The translations under genes were made by a program, and so were the position numbers. Below, one piece after another: positions 53,358 through 63,811 of a stretch of DNA of 64,000 nucleotides. The stretch is from positions 37,916,619 through 37,980,618 of the forward strand of contig OY757939.1 of assembly GCA_963585895.1 (NCBI GenBank), given 5' to 3'. The DNA is from Sepioteuthis lessoniana (taxonomy: Eukaryota > Mollusca > Cephalopoda > Myopsida > Loliginidae). Under the pieces are notes generated by a model, which saw only the letters and a program-made list of their open reading frames with translations, was not told the DNA's origin and searched no databases. Positions within the stretch are counted from its first letter, which is position 1, and each line of letters starts with the position of its first letter.

Positions 53358-53699
53358 AGTTATTTGTCGTTCGACCCACCAACCGGACAAGTGCGGCACA
53401 AAGCCTTTTTGTAGGCGGGTCCATACGCAGGGATGTAGCCTAGACATGCCCGAGTACCTTCGGAATCCCTCTAAAAAGGGGTGCCTCAGGCGCCAGGCGA
53501 TAAACCTAGCCCCTTCAAGTAGATTTAGAGCCTGGGGGGACGGCCCCACTGAAGCTCGAGGATGCCGGTCTTGGCGCGCCCAACATGAATGCCGTCCAAC
53601 CGGAATTCATGTCAGGCGGCCGTGACTGACTGCCAGCGGAAATAGGACACACTCAGCCAAATCTGTGTACCGACCAACAAGGCCGGCCGAAGTATGTCC
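53358..53699. mobile_element. GC-rich element G with 13-bp target duplication
   Basis: CGATAAACGGTGT occurs at 53345-53357 and 53700-53712, flanking 342 bp that is far richer in G+C than the neighbourhood. Internal words (GTGCCTCAGGCGCCAGGCG, GGGGGGACGGCCCC, ACATGAATGCC) correspond in reverse to 4410-4690. No protein or poly-A tail is recognised. It is a dispersed element of unknown class; it lacks obvious tRNA boxes. Confidence 0.65.
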
Positions 53700-53857
53700 C
53701 GATAAACGGTGTCCGTCAAAATCCTGTTCACCGGTCTTAATTCATTAACTATATATATACTTTGGAATAACACATTTTAATACAACTTTACCTCCACAAC
53801 AGATATATATATAGATAGATACATGCAGAAATGGTAGATTTTGGTAAATCTGACAAG

Positions 53858-54028
53858 ATGATAAAAATAAATGGAAAAGGGGATAAAATAAACACTTACA
53901 ACGGGTTTAGTAGTAATATTTCTTTCTTTATCAATAGAATTCTGAAGAAGTTCTTCCTTGAATAAAGAATGAAATGTTACTACTAAACCCGTTGGAAGTG
54001 TTTAATTTGTTCCCTTTTCCACTTATTT

Positions 54029-54040
<12 letters not shown>
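53858..54040. repeat. Imperfect palindrome, ~90-bp arms
   Basis: The left arm (53858-53947) and right arm (53950-54040) are about 85-90 percent complementary (CAACGGGTTTAGTAGTAA with TTACTACTAAACCCGTTG; GGAAAAGGGGATAAA with TTTGTTCCCTTTTCC). The centre is at AGAAGTTCTT. It is followed by (TA)n and a second palindrome. Confidence 0.8.

Positions 54041-54069
<29 letters not shown>
54031..54069. repeat. (TA)n microsatellite between two palindromes
   Basis: A TA dinucleotide tract of about 19 units. Confidence 0.9.
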
Positions 54070-54095
54070 TGGCAGCATTTCTTCATTGATACAAT

Positions 54096-54218
54096 TTTGA
54101 TTGAATATAAGAGACATTTTTGTCTACATATTTTTTTGTTAATCCTTTCGAATTGCGGCAATTCGAAAGGATTAACAAAAAAATATGTAGACAAAAATGT
54201 CTCTTATATTCAATCAAA
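54096..54218. repeat. Perfect palindrome, 61-bp arms, 1-nt centre
   Basis: Checked base by base: every position from 54096 to 54156 pairs with its mirror from 54218 to 54158 around G at 54157. There is no mismatch in 61 pairs. Such sequences can extrude as cruciforms, and are prone to deletion or to artefact in sequencing and assembly. Confidence 0.95.
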
Positions 54219-54446
54219 TATATATAAATATATATATATATACATACATATATATTGTAATCTGATGGAAACTCAAACCTAACGCTCTGAATGTGATTTC
54301 GTTATATCCTTGCAATGCATGAAGCAGTCACATAGATTTATACGATATTCCTCACATATTCTATCAAAGAATAATCTACACCCACTGTTTTCGGACGCAG
54401 ACTGGATATTATTTTAAAAAAATTTTCAAATAAATAAATATATATA
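54219..54446. other. AT-rich flank with (TA)n
   Basis: Short TA tracts at 54219-54255 and 54440-54446; no gene. Confidence 0.5.
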
Positions 54447-54860
54447 CGAGGTGCAAACGATAAGTTTCCAGACTTTTTTCGTATGGGCACTTTTATTGAT
54501 AGTACACTCATGACACTCTTGTCCCCTCCGAAGTAATCTCCTCCAGCTGTAATGTACTTGTTGTACCGTTCCAAAAACTTCTGGAAGGCCCCATGGAAGT
54601 CTTCTTGTGTGAGCATGTCAATGACCTTCGTCACAGCCTCTTTCATCTCCTCAATTGTCTCATAACGATAGACTGTGAGCTTAGGGAATGAGCAAAAGTC
54701 ACAGGGAGCAAGGTCTGGACTCTAGGGAGGCTGAGGAACTGTCTTGATGCCCATATTGGGCAAATAGTCTGTGACAAGGATGGAGTTGTGGACTGGTGCA
54801 TTGTCCTGGTTAAATGCCACTGAGCCGATTTGAAGAGTGCTGGCCTCTTCCCTCGGAATC
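54338..54860 (-). pseudogene. Mariner transposase C-terminal half
   Basis: Within the element above: the minus frame holds QDNAPVHNSILVTDYLPNMG and then a stop immediately before SPDLAPCDFCSFPKLTVY, where the family has tyrosine or no residue change of this type. The C-terminal 100 residues up to IRKKSGNL are open, and the frame runs past the element end into flanking DNA (54338-54446). It cannot make active enzyme: first catalytic residue missing and stop present. Confidence 0.8.
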
Positions 54861-55340
54861 TCTTCCTGAACTCCCTTAAAACCTCAACATAGTAACTCTA
54901 ATCCTAACTCTTTGGCCAATCAACTCTGGTGTATTGACTTCCTTACTCCTCCCACACCTCTCATTATCCCTCACAGACTCCCTGGTTTCCTTGAATCTCT
55001 TATGCCACTCAAAAACTAATGCTCAATTCATGCAAGATGGTCGAAAGGCAGTCTGAACCATACCATATGTTTCTGTAGCATTTTTTCCAAGTTTAAAACA
55101 ATTTTATTGCATATCGTTCTTCTAAAGTGTTAGATTGCATTTTTGAAATTCACCAGCTGTGACAATTAGGCTTTTTTCGGGTGTATTCTAATTCCTGCTG
55201 TAGCTGTTCATTTGAAATCATAAAAAATTAGTCAGTCATCTCATAAAATGTATAGTAATAACATACTGAATTTTCAAGAGTCTACGACTATTTTAAATGC
55301 CCATACGAAAAAAGTCTGGAAACTTATCGTATGCACCTCA
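54447..55340 (-). mobile_element. Internally deleted mariner element with both ends
   Basis: ~894 bp between TA at 54445-54446 and TA at 55341-55342. Ends are inverted: CGAGGTGCAAACGATAAG at left and CTTATCGTATGCACCTC at right, with the match continuing through CAGACTTTTTTCGTATGGGC (about 44 bp). Minus-strand coding gives an N-terminal piece (FEWHKRFKETRESVRDNERC, helix-turn-helix region), then a jump to FNQDNAPVHNS (second catalytic region), SPDLAPCDF (third) and RYETIEEMKEAV to VPIRKKSG at the C-terminus. The part between, including the first catalytic aspartate, is deleted. Confidence 0.85.
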
Positions 55341-55689
55341 TATATACATATATATATATACATTATTCAGTCCAGTTAGACCGGAGTCTGAAATGATTCC
55401 GTCAGGACAAAAATCATTCAGCTATGAACATTTAAATTTTCCTGGTTAAGAGCTCAATTTAACTGACTCTACAGAGCAATAATTTCATTAAGAAAAACAA
55501 AAACCGGTCACATGAGGATAATAAATTTATTTCCATCCTGTGATGGTTATTGATATAAATTCGACTTTTTCAATATGGTCGATTGAATCTCAGGGGTCAA
55601 ACCTTTATTTTTCAAACTACAAAATTGCTTAGATAGGGTTGTTTGGTTTTTCAGATGTTCATGGGAGAAAAAAAATATGATTTTAGTCT

Positions 55690-55896
55690 CTAAACTTCCA
55701 TTTCGTCGAAGAAATCCCTATATAAGTTTGTTTTATCATTAACATTTTCTTTTGGGTAAATGATTCCATGGTATATTACATTATCTAAATTACATAATCC
55801 ATTCATAGGACAATTCTTTCGAAGTTTACAATTACATTCGTTTTGTTTACTAGTATTATTATTGTAATTATTATTATTATTCGTTCTGAGATTCAA
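55690..55896 (-). pseudogene. PLE protein fragment, Cys-rich linker
   Basis: Minus frame of 68 residues. NECNCKLRKNCPMNGLCNLD followed by NVIYHGIIYP is the CNC...C...C linker and the start of the GIY-YIG nuclease domain of PLE proteins. The following KTNLYRDFF is where the family has a Y-x-G-type block, here decayed. The N-terminal MNLRTNNNNNYNNN comes from an ATT repeat at the junction with the plus-strand piece. No reverse-transcriptase domain is present. Confidence 0.55.
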
Positions 55897-56063
55897 TGGA
55901 CAATATTGAAAAAATCGAATACGCCAAAATACTTTGATAGTAGATGTAATCTGTGCTTAGAAGAAAAATACAAATAATGATATACCCAGACCCTGAAAAA
56001 GTATTAAATCAGCGATGTGAATTAAGTGCTAGATGTAGACATAGGAATAAATTTAAAGTATAG
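55891..56063 (+). pseudogene. PLE protein fragment, end of GIY-YIG domain
   Basis: Plus strand with one frameshift: IQWTILKKSNTPKYFDSRCN then LCLEEKYK, shift, IMIYPDPEKVLNQRCELSA and RCRHRNKFKV. The C-x-LC-x-EK...LN-R-EL...CRHR-KF pattern is the typical C-terminus of PLE GIY-YIG proteins. Direction is opposite to the linker fragment, which marks an inverted junction near 55890. Confidence 0.65.
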
Positions 56064-56083
56064 ACAAATATCATAGATAATAT

Positions 56084-56084
<1 letters not shown>

Positions 56085-56118
<34 letters not shown>

Positions 56119-56700
56119 GTCGTGACGCAGGCACAGATATCCCTGACCCTCTCTTGCCACTTCTCCCTGTCGTTCATCGCCTCTGGCAGGTCTTCAGGGC
56201 TACATCCTGTATCCTGACATAGCTGCTGTATGTATGTTCGAGCTGGTCGTCCTGCCTTTGCCCGGCCATATGTGGGAGTCCATAGGAGGACATCACTTAT
56301 GAGCTCGTCCCTGTGTGGAGATGTCGCCTGTTTGATTATAGCACATATACAATCCGTTTTGTGTACATTGACATGGAGGCCAATGCCTGCGGCGGCTCGT
56401 TTCAAACTATGCAGTAGTGTTTCGGCTTGGTTGGGTGTATTTGCCAGTATCGCTATGCCATCGGCGTAGTCGGCGTCGGTAATTGTTTTTGCGGGGTACC
56501 TTTTACTTCTTTTCTTTGTCAGCTCGATGCCGTTCTCTCTGATTTTATCAATTGGTGTTCTAAGCACGTAGCCAAGACAGATGATAAAGAGGTATGGGGC
56601 TAGCGTGTCCCCTTGTAGTTCTCCTGCTACAATGTCGAAGTATTCTGTGTCTCCATCTGGTGAACGTACTTTCACTTTGATGTTTCTATAGAGAATCGTT
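56085..56700 (-). pseudogene. RTE-like retrotransposon fragment with YADG and deletion
   Basis: (ATC)n tail at 56085-56118, then the minus frame 56675-56115 of 186 residues: SPDGDTEYFDIVAGELQGDT, LAPYLFIICLGYVLRT, TITDADYADGIAILANTP, HVNVHKTDCICAIIKQATS and directly RDELISDVLLWTPTYGRA. The catalytic YADD has become YADG, and ~130 residues between the palm and the C-terminus are deleted in frame. Non-functional. Confidence 0.8.
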
Positions 56701-57205
56701 ATTGCTGCTTCGGTTTCGGCCGACCAAAAGATAATGTTTAATTAACTAAAAAAATAGGATTAATTTGAGATTTGGGGTGTAATGAATAAAATAAAAAATG
56801 GGAAGATACCATGTGATGAGTACGTACTTTTCAATGGAAGGGTAACTGAATTAATAGGCACGAATATACATTTTGAATTTAGAATTTTAATTTTAAATTT
56901 TGAATTTAATTAAAGATAAGTATTACTGTAATCTTTACGTAAGGTTATTAAGAAATGTTGTACTTCCCTAAATTATTATTAAATCTCGAGTTTTACGTTG
57001 AAATGTATTTAGAATTTAAAAATTAAAAAAATTAATTTACTATAGAAAGTGAGTTTTGAATATAAGTCCAGTTACATTATTGTGATTCCAACCGGAAATA
57101 AAAAAGAAAAACCGGCAGTGGGTAAATGGGGAGGAAACTCTTCACCACTCTTCTACCCCTTCCACCCTTTCCTCCTGTGTCTATTCTGACTGTAATTATT
57201 TCATC
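56701..57205. other. AT-rich PLE-internal or flanking DNA
   Basis: Probably the 3' non-coding part of the PLE on the plus strand. No motif besides TTTCGGCCGACC near 56705. Confidence 0.4.
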
Positions 57206-57295
57206 CATTAGATCTGAAGAAGTCCTGTTATTTTGGGTGTTATTGATTCATATCAATACCCATAACAGGATGGAAATAAATTTATAATCCTAATG
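57206..57295 (+). ncRNA. Hammerhead-like motif at PLE end
   Basis: Helix I CATTA-GAT (57206-57213) with ATC-C-TAATG (57287-57295), eight pairs with one bulged C. Core CTGAAGA (57214-57220). Helix II is a long hairpin from TCCTGTTAT (57223-57231) to ATAACAGGA (57262-57270) with inner ATTGAT/ATCAAT. GAA at 57273-57275. Helix III is the self-complementary ATAAATTTAT (57276-57285), then A before the cleavage point. Two unpaired or wobble positions lie on each side of helix II. Confidence 0.55.
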
Positions 57296-57318
57296 TGACC
57301 GGTTTTTGTTTTTCTTAA

Positions 57319-58096
57319 AGAAATATATATATATATATATATATAGCCAAGCACAATTATCTGGAAAGGGAATAAGACAACATTTAATTCCAAATTTGAT
57401 TTTAATATAAAAACAAACTATAATTAAAATTTTGTTTTGTCATTTTCACCAGTTTGTTTTAAAAATTATATCATCTAAATATTTGTCTTCCAATGGGTTA
57501 TACAGGTTTGAAAACTCATCCATGAATTTTGCAGTCTTAAGCCATTGCTCCTAGTAATGCTATGAATCCATAACAACTGAATTCCTTTAGATCATCTGTT
57601 ATGTTAAACCTATGCTTGAAGACATGTGCCTCTAGGTATCCTCAGAGGAAGTAATGACAAGGAGATAGGTATTTGGGTTATATGCCGAAACTTAGGCGCT
57701 CAGGTATCCCCAAAGGCAGTAACCACAAGAGGATAGATCTGTGGACTATGTTTAAACACTTGAGTCTCAAAGTATCTTCAGGTATCAAATCATAAAGAGG
57801 ATAGATCTGGTGAGTGAACCGGTCATAGGATTTCACCAGATAAAAAATTCTCCTCAAACTCAAGTTGCAATCAAAAACGCATGATGTTCAGAATTCCACG
57901 TCATAATCCTAATTGAAATGTCATGGTCGCTGCTTCTCAAAACACCCGCTACCTGACAGTAGAGCCTATGTGGTGGTTATCTTTAATCCGAGGGATCTGG
58001 GCCTCACATACACACACAGACACATATATATATATAATCAATTTATACATATCTATATATAATCTTATATATATATATATACATATATATATATAA
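57319..58096. other. Unassigned stretch with (TA)n
   Basis: (TA)n at 57325-57346 and small TA tracts at 58025-58095. 57630-57790 shows three loose repeats of a CTC(A/T)GGTATC(C/T)-type word ~70 bp apart. No gene recognised. Confidence 0.45.
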
Positions 58097-58410
58097 TCAT
58101 CAAGTCATGCTTACAACACGGATTTTCATGACACTCTCTCGACATCCGTCCCTCTCAATAATCGCCCCCGACAGGTCTTCCAAACAACATCAAGTGTTTG
58201 CACAAAGCTGATGTGAATAAGTTTTTGCTGGTCAGCCAACACTGGCATGTCCATTTGTCGGGGTGCATCGAAGAACGCTACTTACGAGTTCGTCCTTTAC
58301 TTCTGCAGTGTCTCGCACGTCTTGTTCGTCTTACTAGGATGGTTTTTGAGGCGGGAGGTAAGTGGCAGTATTATAGCTGCAGTGTCTTGCGACGTTGCTT
58401 TTCAGGATAT
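58097..58410 (-). pseudogene. RTE-like 3' fragment, strongly decayed
   Basis: On the plus strand, GACAGGTCTTCCAAACAACATC, TACTTACGAGTTCGTCC and GCGGGAGGTAAGTGGC are recognisable but diverged versions of the 30.1-30.4 kb RTE 3' region. It ends in (TA)n at 58407-58430. Confidence 0.6.
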
Positions 58411-58448
58411 ATATATATATATATATATATCGAGAGAAATTCTGACTA

Positions 58449-58950
58449 GTGTTTTGGTTACGATCACCGGATGGAGACACAGAATACTTTGACATTGTAG
58501 CAGGAGTACTACAAGGGGACACGCTGGCCCCGTACCTCTTTATCATTTGTCTAGACTACGTACTTAGAACATCGATTGACAAAATCAAAGAGAATGGCTT
58601 CGAACTGACGAAGAAAAGAAGCAGAAGATACCCCGCAACAACAATTACCGATGCCGACTACGCCGATGACATAGCGATACTGGCAAATACACCTGACCAA
58701 GCCGAAACACTACTGCATAGTTTGGAACGAGCAGCAGCAAGCATAGGCCTCTATGTTAATGCACACAAAACGGAATATATGTGCTATAACCAAACGGGGG
58801 ACATCTCCACTCTAGAAGGAACCCCACTTAAACTAGTAGACAAATTCACGTATCTAGGAAGCAGTGTCGAATCAACCGAAAAGGACATCGAAACGAGGTT
58901 AACGAAAGCATGGACAGCTATCAATAGGCTATCGATTATATGGAAATCAG
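58449..58950 (+). pseudogene. RTE-like reverse transcriptase palm fragment
   Basis: The plus frame covers SPDGDTEYFDIVAGVLQGDT and LAPYLFIICLDYV (motif before the palm), TITDADYADDIAILANTPDQ with the intact catalytic YADD (about residues 74-77 of the frame), HKTEYMCYNQTGD, FTYLGSSVESTE and AWTAINRLSIIWKSDL, where it is cut by an L repeat. Both ends are missing. It complements the other copies in this window, which mostly keep only the 3' part. Confidence 0.85.
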
Positions 58951-58969
58951 ACCTTCATAACCATTGCTT

Positions 58970-59470
58970 CCAGGTCCACTCCTGTCCTGAATAGTAGCAC
59001 CTGAGAGGGCCCTATCTATGGGTTAAATAGAACTAAACTGCATACTTATGCTAAACTGAATTGTTTGAATTATAACTGTTTGACTAAACTGAATAGCTTG
59101 AAATAGAAATGTTTTTGACAATTGAACTGTACTCACATTTAAACTTATGCTAAACTGAATTGTTTCAAATGGATCTGTTTCTGACATTTAACTGTACTTA
59201 CGCTAAACTGAATTGCTTAATATAGAACTGTTTTGATATTTAACTGTGTGTAAACAAAATCTGTACTTATAGTAAACTGAATTCGTTGAATTAGAACTGT
59301 TTGAATAAACTGAATAGTTTTGAATAGAAATGTTTTTGACAATTAAACTGTGTACTCATGCTAAACTGAATTGTTTGAAATAGAACTGATTATTTGTACA
59401 AAAATGGATTTGGCGTTAAATAACCAACAAAGGTTTATATGCCATAAAACCGAAACAACCTACCAACCAA
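58970..59470 (+). repeat. Interspersed repeat L, 5'-truncated
   Basis: Starts in the unique part (CCAGGTCCACTCCTGTCCTG), about eight tandem units, tail TTTGGCGTTAAATAACC and ATATGCCATAAAACC. Confidence 0.75.
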
Positions 59471-60674
<1,204 letters not shown>

Positions 60675-61455
60675 AAATAGAAACAGGCAGACGAATAGAC
60701 AGACAGTATTTCCCATAATGTTCTATACGAAAAACCTTCCCGCCTGTTTCAAAACCTTTGAGATCGACGTATTTTAGTTTGCGTCCGAGATTTCACGACT
60801 TTGCTTCCGTAGTCGGCTTAAGAAATTCAACGAAAATTTTGCTTTTACAGCTGAAATAATTTTATCGTTAATCAATTGCAGTAACGACACCAAGGGTGGT
60901 GTAATGGTTAGCAAGCTAGACTGGCAAATCTCCAAGAGTTGGATTCTTATTGAATGCACCATTCCAACAACCTTCCAAAAACTTAATAATTTATTATTTA
61001 GTTGAAGTAAGTATAAATCTACTAGATATCCTTCTGACTTAACTATATTATTTCAGACTTATTATTAGAAAAACAAACTTGTATAGTCCGAAATTCATTG
61101 CTTAAAATGTCATTTGGGAATCTTTTATGTCTTGGAAGTTTATTTTTAATTTCAAATTTAAGCTAAATTCAACATGTTTCACTTGAAGTTAATTTGTTAT
61201 TCCCTAGAAAGAAAGAAATACGCTTAATGGTAAACTTGAATTTTGTCTTGTGTATTGCTAGTAACCTTTTACTATAATTCATATTAATTTTACCCGATCG
61301 TAATGTTTTACATCTTAAAAATGAAGAAAAATACCTTTTATGAAGAATTTTATCGTGTAGAAAAGTTAACATTAATATTTTGCTTTGTTTAATTTCTAGA
61401 AAACTTTTTCGACGACTTTTATTTAAAAATGCATTATTTTATCAAGTTTATTTCC
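60675..61455. other. Unassigned, with a tRNA-like SINE-F head
   Basis: At about 60895-60965 (plus), AGGGTGGTGTAATGGTTAGC (A box) and AGTTGGATTCTTATTGAATG (B-box position) resemble the head of the 24905-25022 element. There is no complete cloverleaf. The rest is AT-rich. Confidence 0.45.
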
Positions 61456-62027
61456 TTGGGTTTTATGGCATATCAACCTTTGTAGGTTATTTAATGCCTA
61501 ATCTATTTTTATACAAATAATCAGTTCTATTTCAAACAATTTAGTTTAGCATGAGTACACAGTTCAATTGACAAAAACATTTCTATTTCAAGCTATTCAG
61601 TTTAGTTAAACAGTTCTATTTCAAACAATTCAGCTTAGCATGAGTACACAGTTTAATTGTCAAAAGCATTTCTATTTCAAGCTATTCAGTTTATTCAAAC
61701 AGTTCTAATTCAAACAATATAGTTTAGTGTTAGTATAGGCTTTTGTTTACACACAGTTAAATATCAAAACAGTTCTATTTCAAGCAATACCGTTTATTAT
61801 AAGTAAACAGTTTAGTTCTATTTGACCCATAAATAGGGCCATATTAGGTGCTACCTCTCCTGATCAGAGTAGACCTGGGAACGATGGCAATAAAGAGGTA
61901 CTCCGGATTTCCCAAAGCTCCAGCATCGTTGGAACCTAACTATCAGATTGTTTAGTGTCATATCTAGGACACTCGTTGAGGGAGGGGTCTTTTACGGTGT
62001 ATTTTACGGCCCCAGTCCACTGGGTAA
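61456..62027 (-). repeat. Interspersed repeat L copy
   Basis: Tail TTTTATGGCATATCAACC, about six tandem units with high mutual similarity, unique part and a shortened 5' segment ending CCAGTCCACTGGGTAAT. Confidence 0.75.
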
Positions 62028-62495
62028 TATTTTATCAAACGTATTTTCATATTTTCCTCAAAGATATCGTTATTTATAAAAACAAATATATTGATAAAAT
62101 TTTATTGTTAATGAGTAATTTCTGTTGGTTGTTTTTCCTGCTGGTATTTAAAAGCATATGCTGATTTTTAGTTTCACGATCATCATTAAAAAAACATAGA
62201 TAAAAATATGTTTTTTTTTATAACAAAATTAATGAAAACGCCATTGATGTATATTGCTACCGAAAGTTAATGTCAAAATTGATTTGAATAAATCTAATAA
62301 TTTAATATTTTAAGTTTTTCTGATATCGAAAATTGTTATATAATTACAGAAAGATTTTTTTTTTATTGATCATTTTTCGTTAATTATATTTTATCATTCA
62401 GTTTGGTTGGGCTTTGAACTATTCGGCTCTTAGTTCAGGTGCACAGACATTGGGTACAGTTTATGCTAGCGCGCAGAGGATATGAGAATCACAAT
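62028..62495. other. Unassigned AT-rich stretch
   Basis: Nothing recognised. Confidence 0.5.
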
Positions 62496-62970
62496 TGTCA
62501 TAATAAACACTAGATAGGAAATGAGACTGGAGTGTGAATGACGTCATGCTCGGAAGCGATGGGCTGAGAATTTGGGTATTTTGAAAAACACGTCAGTTGG
62601 GACTCGACTGTGGGCCAGTCGAGTTGGTAGTTTACTGGGGAGCAGTCCAGTTGGTTGTCGAATGGGGACCAGTCCAGTTGGAAAGTTGACTTGGGCCATG
62701 TCGAGAGTGGAAGTTGAGTTAACACCTATGGTGTTGAGAAGTTGAAGTTTGACCATGGAGTTCTGCAGATCTCTACCGACAGAGATCTTAAACACTACGG
62801 GATACGCAGCGCCTTTATGGGGGTCCGACCAGGCATTTTGGAGTTTTATTAGTATAAAATGATTACGAATGACTTTTAAGAATTGTGTCTCTTTCGTGTC
62901 GAAGAACTGAACTCAGAAGTCAAGAAGTTAATAAACGTTCGTATCTGAACAACGGAGTCGCCCGTGTTTT
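62496..62970 (+). promoter_or_regulatory. LTR- or promoter-like segment
   Basis: TATAAAA at about 62854 is followed ~80 bp later by AATAAA (62930), an arrangement seen in LTRs (TATA box, start, polyadenylation signal). Upstream, 62588-62705 contains three loose ~35-bp repeats around CCAGTCxAGTTGG. TG (62496) and CA (62970) could be termini, but no target duplication is seen. Confidence 0.3.
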
Positions 62971-63780
62971 GCATTTGCCTGTATTTGAACTTGTACATGT
63001 ACCGTTGGATTGAGATATCATTATGATTATGATGTGGCTACGGGTAGTATACAACATAATGTCTATATCTTGTTTTACAATTTTTCTATCTTTTGAATTG
63101 GCCACTATCTTTTCTTATTTTGCTTTTGAAAATCATTTCCGTCAAAACAATCCTTGTTTTTTTGCAATAAATGTAAAATAATGTAAAACATTCCAGTTAA
63201 GTCCACAGAATATAAAATAAATAGATCTTATACCTCAATTACATAATGATAAAAGTTATTCCCAGTCTAAAAGCAAAACATTATTTAAATTTTTAAAGCT
63301 GACTTCAGGAGTGAATTAACGAAATCTCGAACGGAAACAAAAATGCGTCACTTTGAAAGATTTTGAAATAGGCCTCTAGTTCTGGCCCTTAGTTGTGCAA
63401 TGAGAATGCATTTCGGATAAAACGCCCCGAGTATTGCCCCTAAATAAGAATTCAGCGAAAAGATTTTAATCAAATGTTGATTTTTTTTCTAAATCAACGA
63501 TAACAAAATTTAATTATTTATCTTGGAAATTATGCTATTAAAACTGACATTATTGGGTAATATATATTTAAAAAGTCGGCAGCATTGAAATTCCGTCATG
63601 GGAAATATGAATGTCTTAATCTATTTCTGCCTAAAGTACCATATATTTCACAGAATAGCTTCACGTAAAAAGACTGAATAGCCCTCGGTACATGGATATA
63701 TTGAAATTGTACATTGACAGATAAAAGCATTATTTTGCATTTTATAGGGTAGGAATCTACTATTGCAAACCACACACCAT

Positions 63781-63811
<31 letters not shown>

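Larger units (their letters stand above)
55489..57318 (+). mobile_element. Penelope-like element (PLE), rearranged inverted copies
   Basis: The ends at 55489-55565 and 57243-57318 are inverted copies (TTAAGAAAAACAAAAACCGG at left; the complement at right; ~92 percent over 73 bp). Inside, two pieces of a PLE GIY-YIG-domain protein lie on opposite strands (55690-55890 minus, 55891-56063 plus), and a hammerhead-like motif sits at the right end (57206-57295). An RTE fragment is inserted at 56085-56700. PLEs often occur as partial tandem or inverted copies and carry hammerheads in their terminal repeats, so parts and order agree. Confidence 0.6.

Noticed and set aside
53930-54000. CTGAAGAAGTTCTTCC at the palindrome centre as a hammerhead
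   Set aside because: CTGAAGA, a possible helix II and GAAA are present, but no helix I partner or sensible helix III is found.
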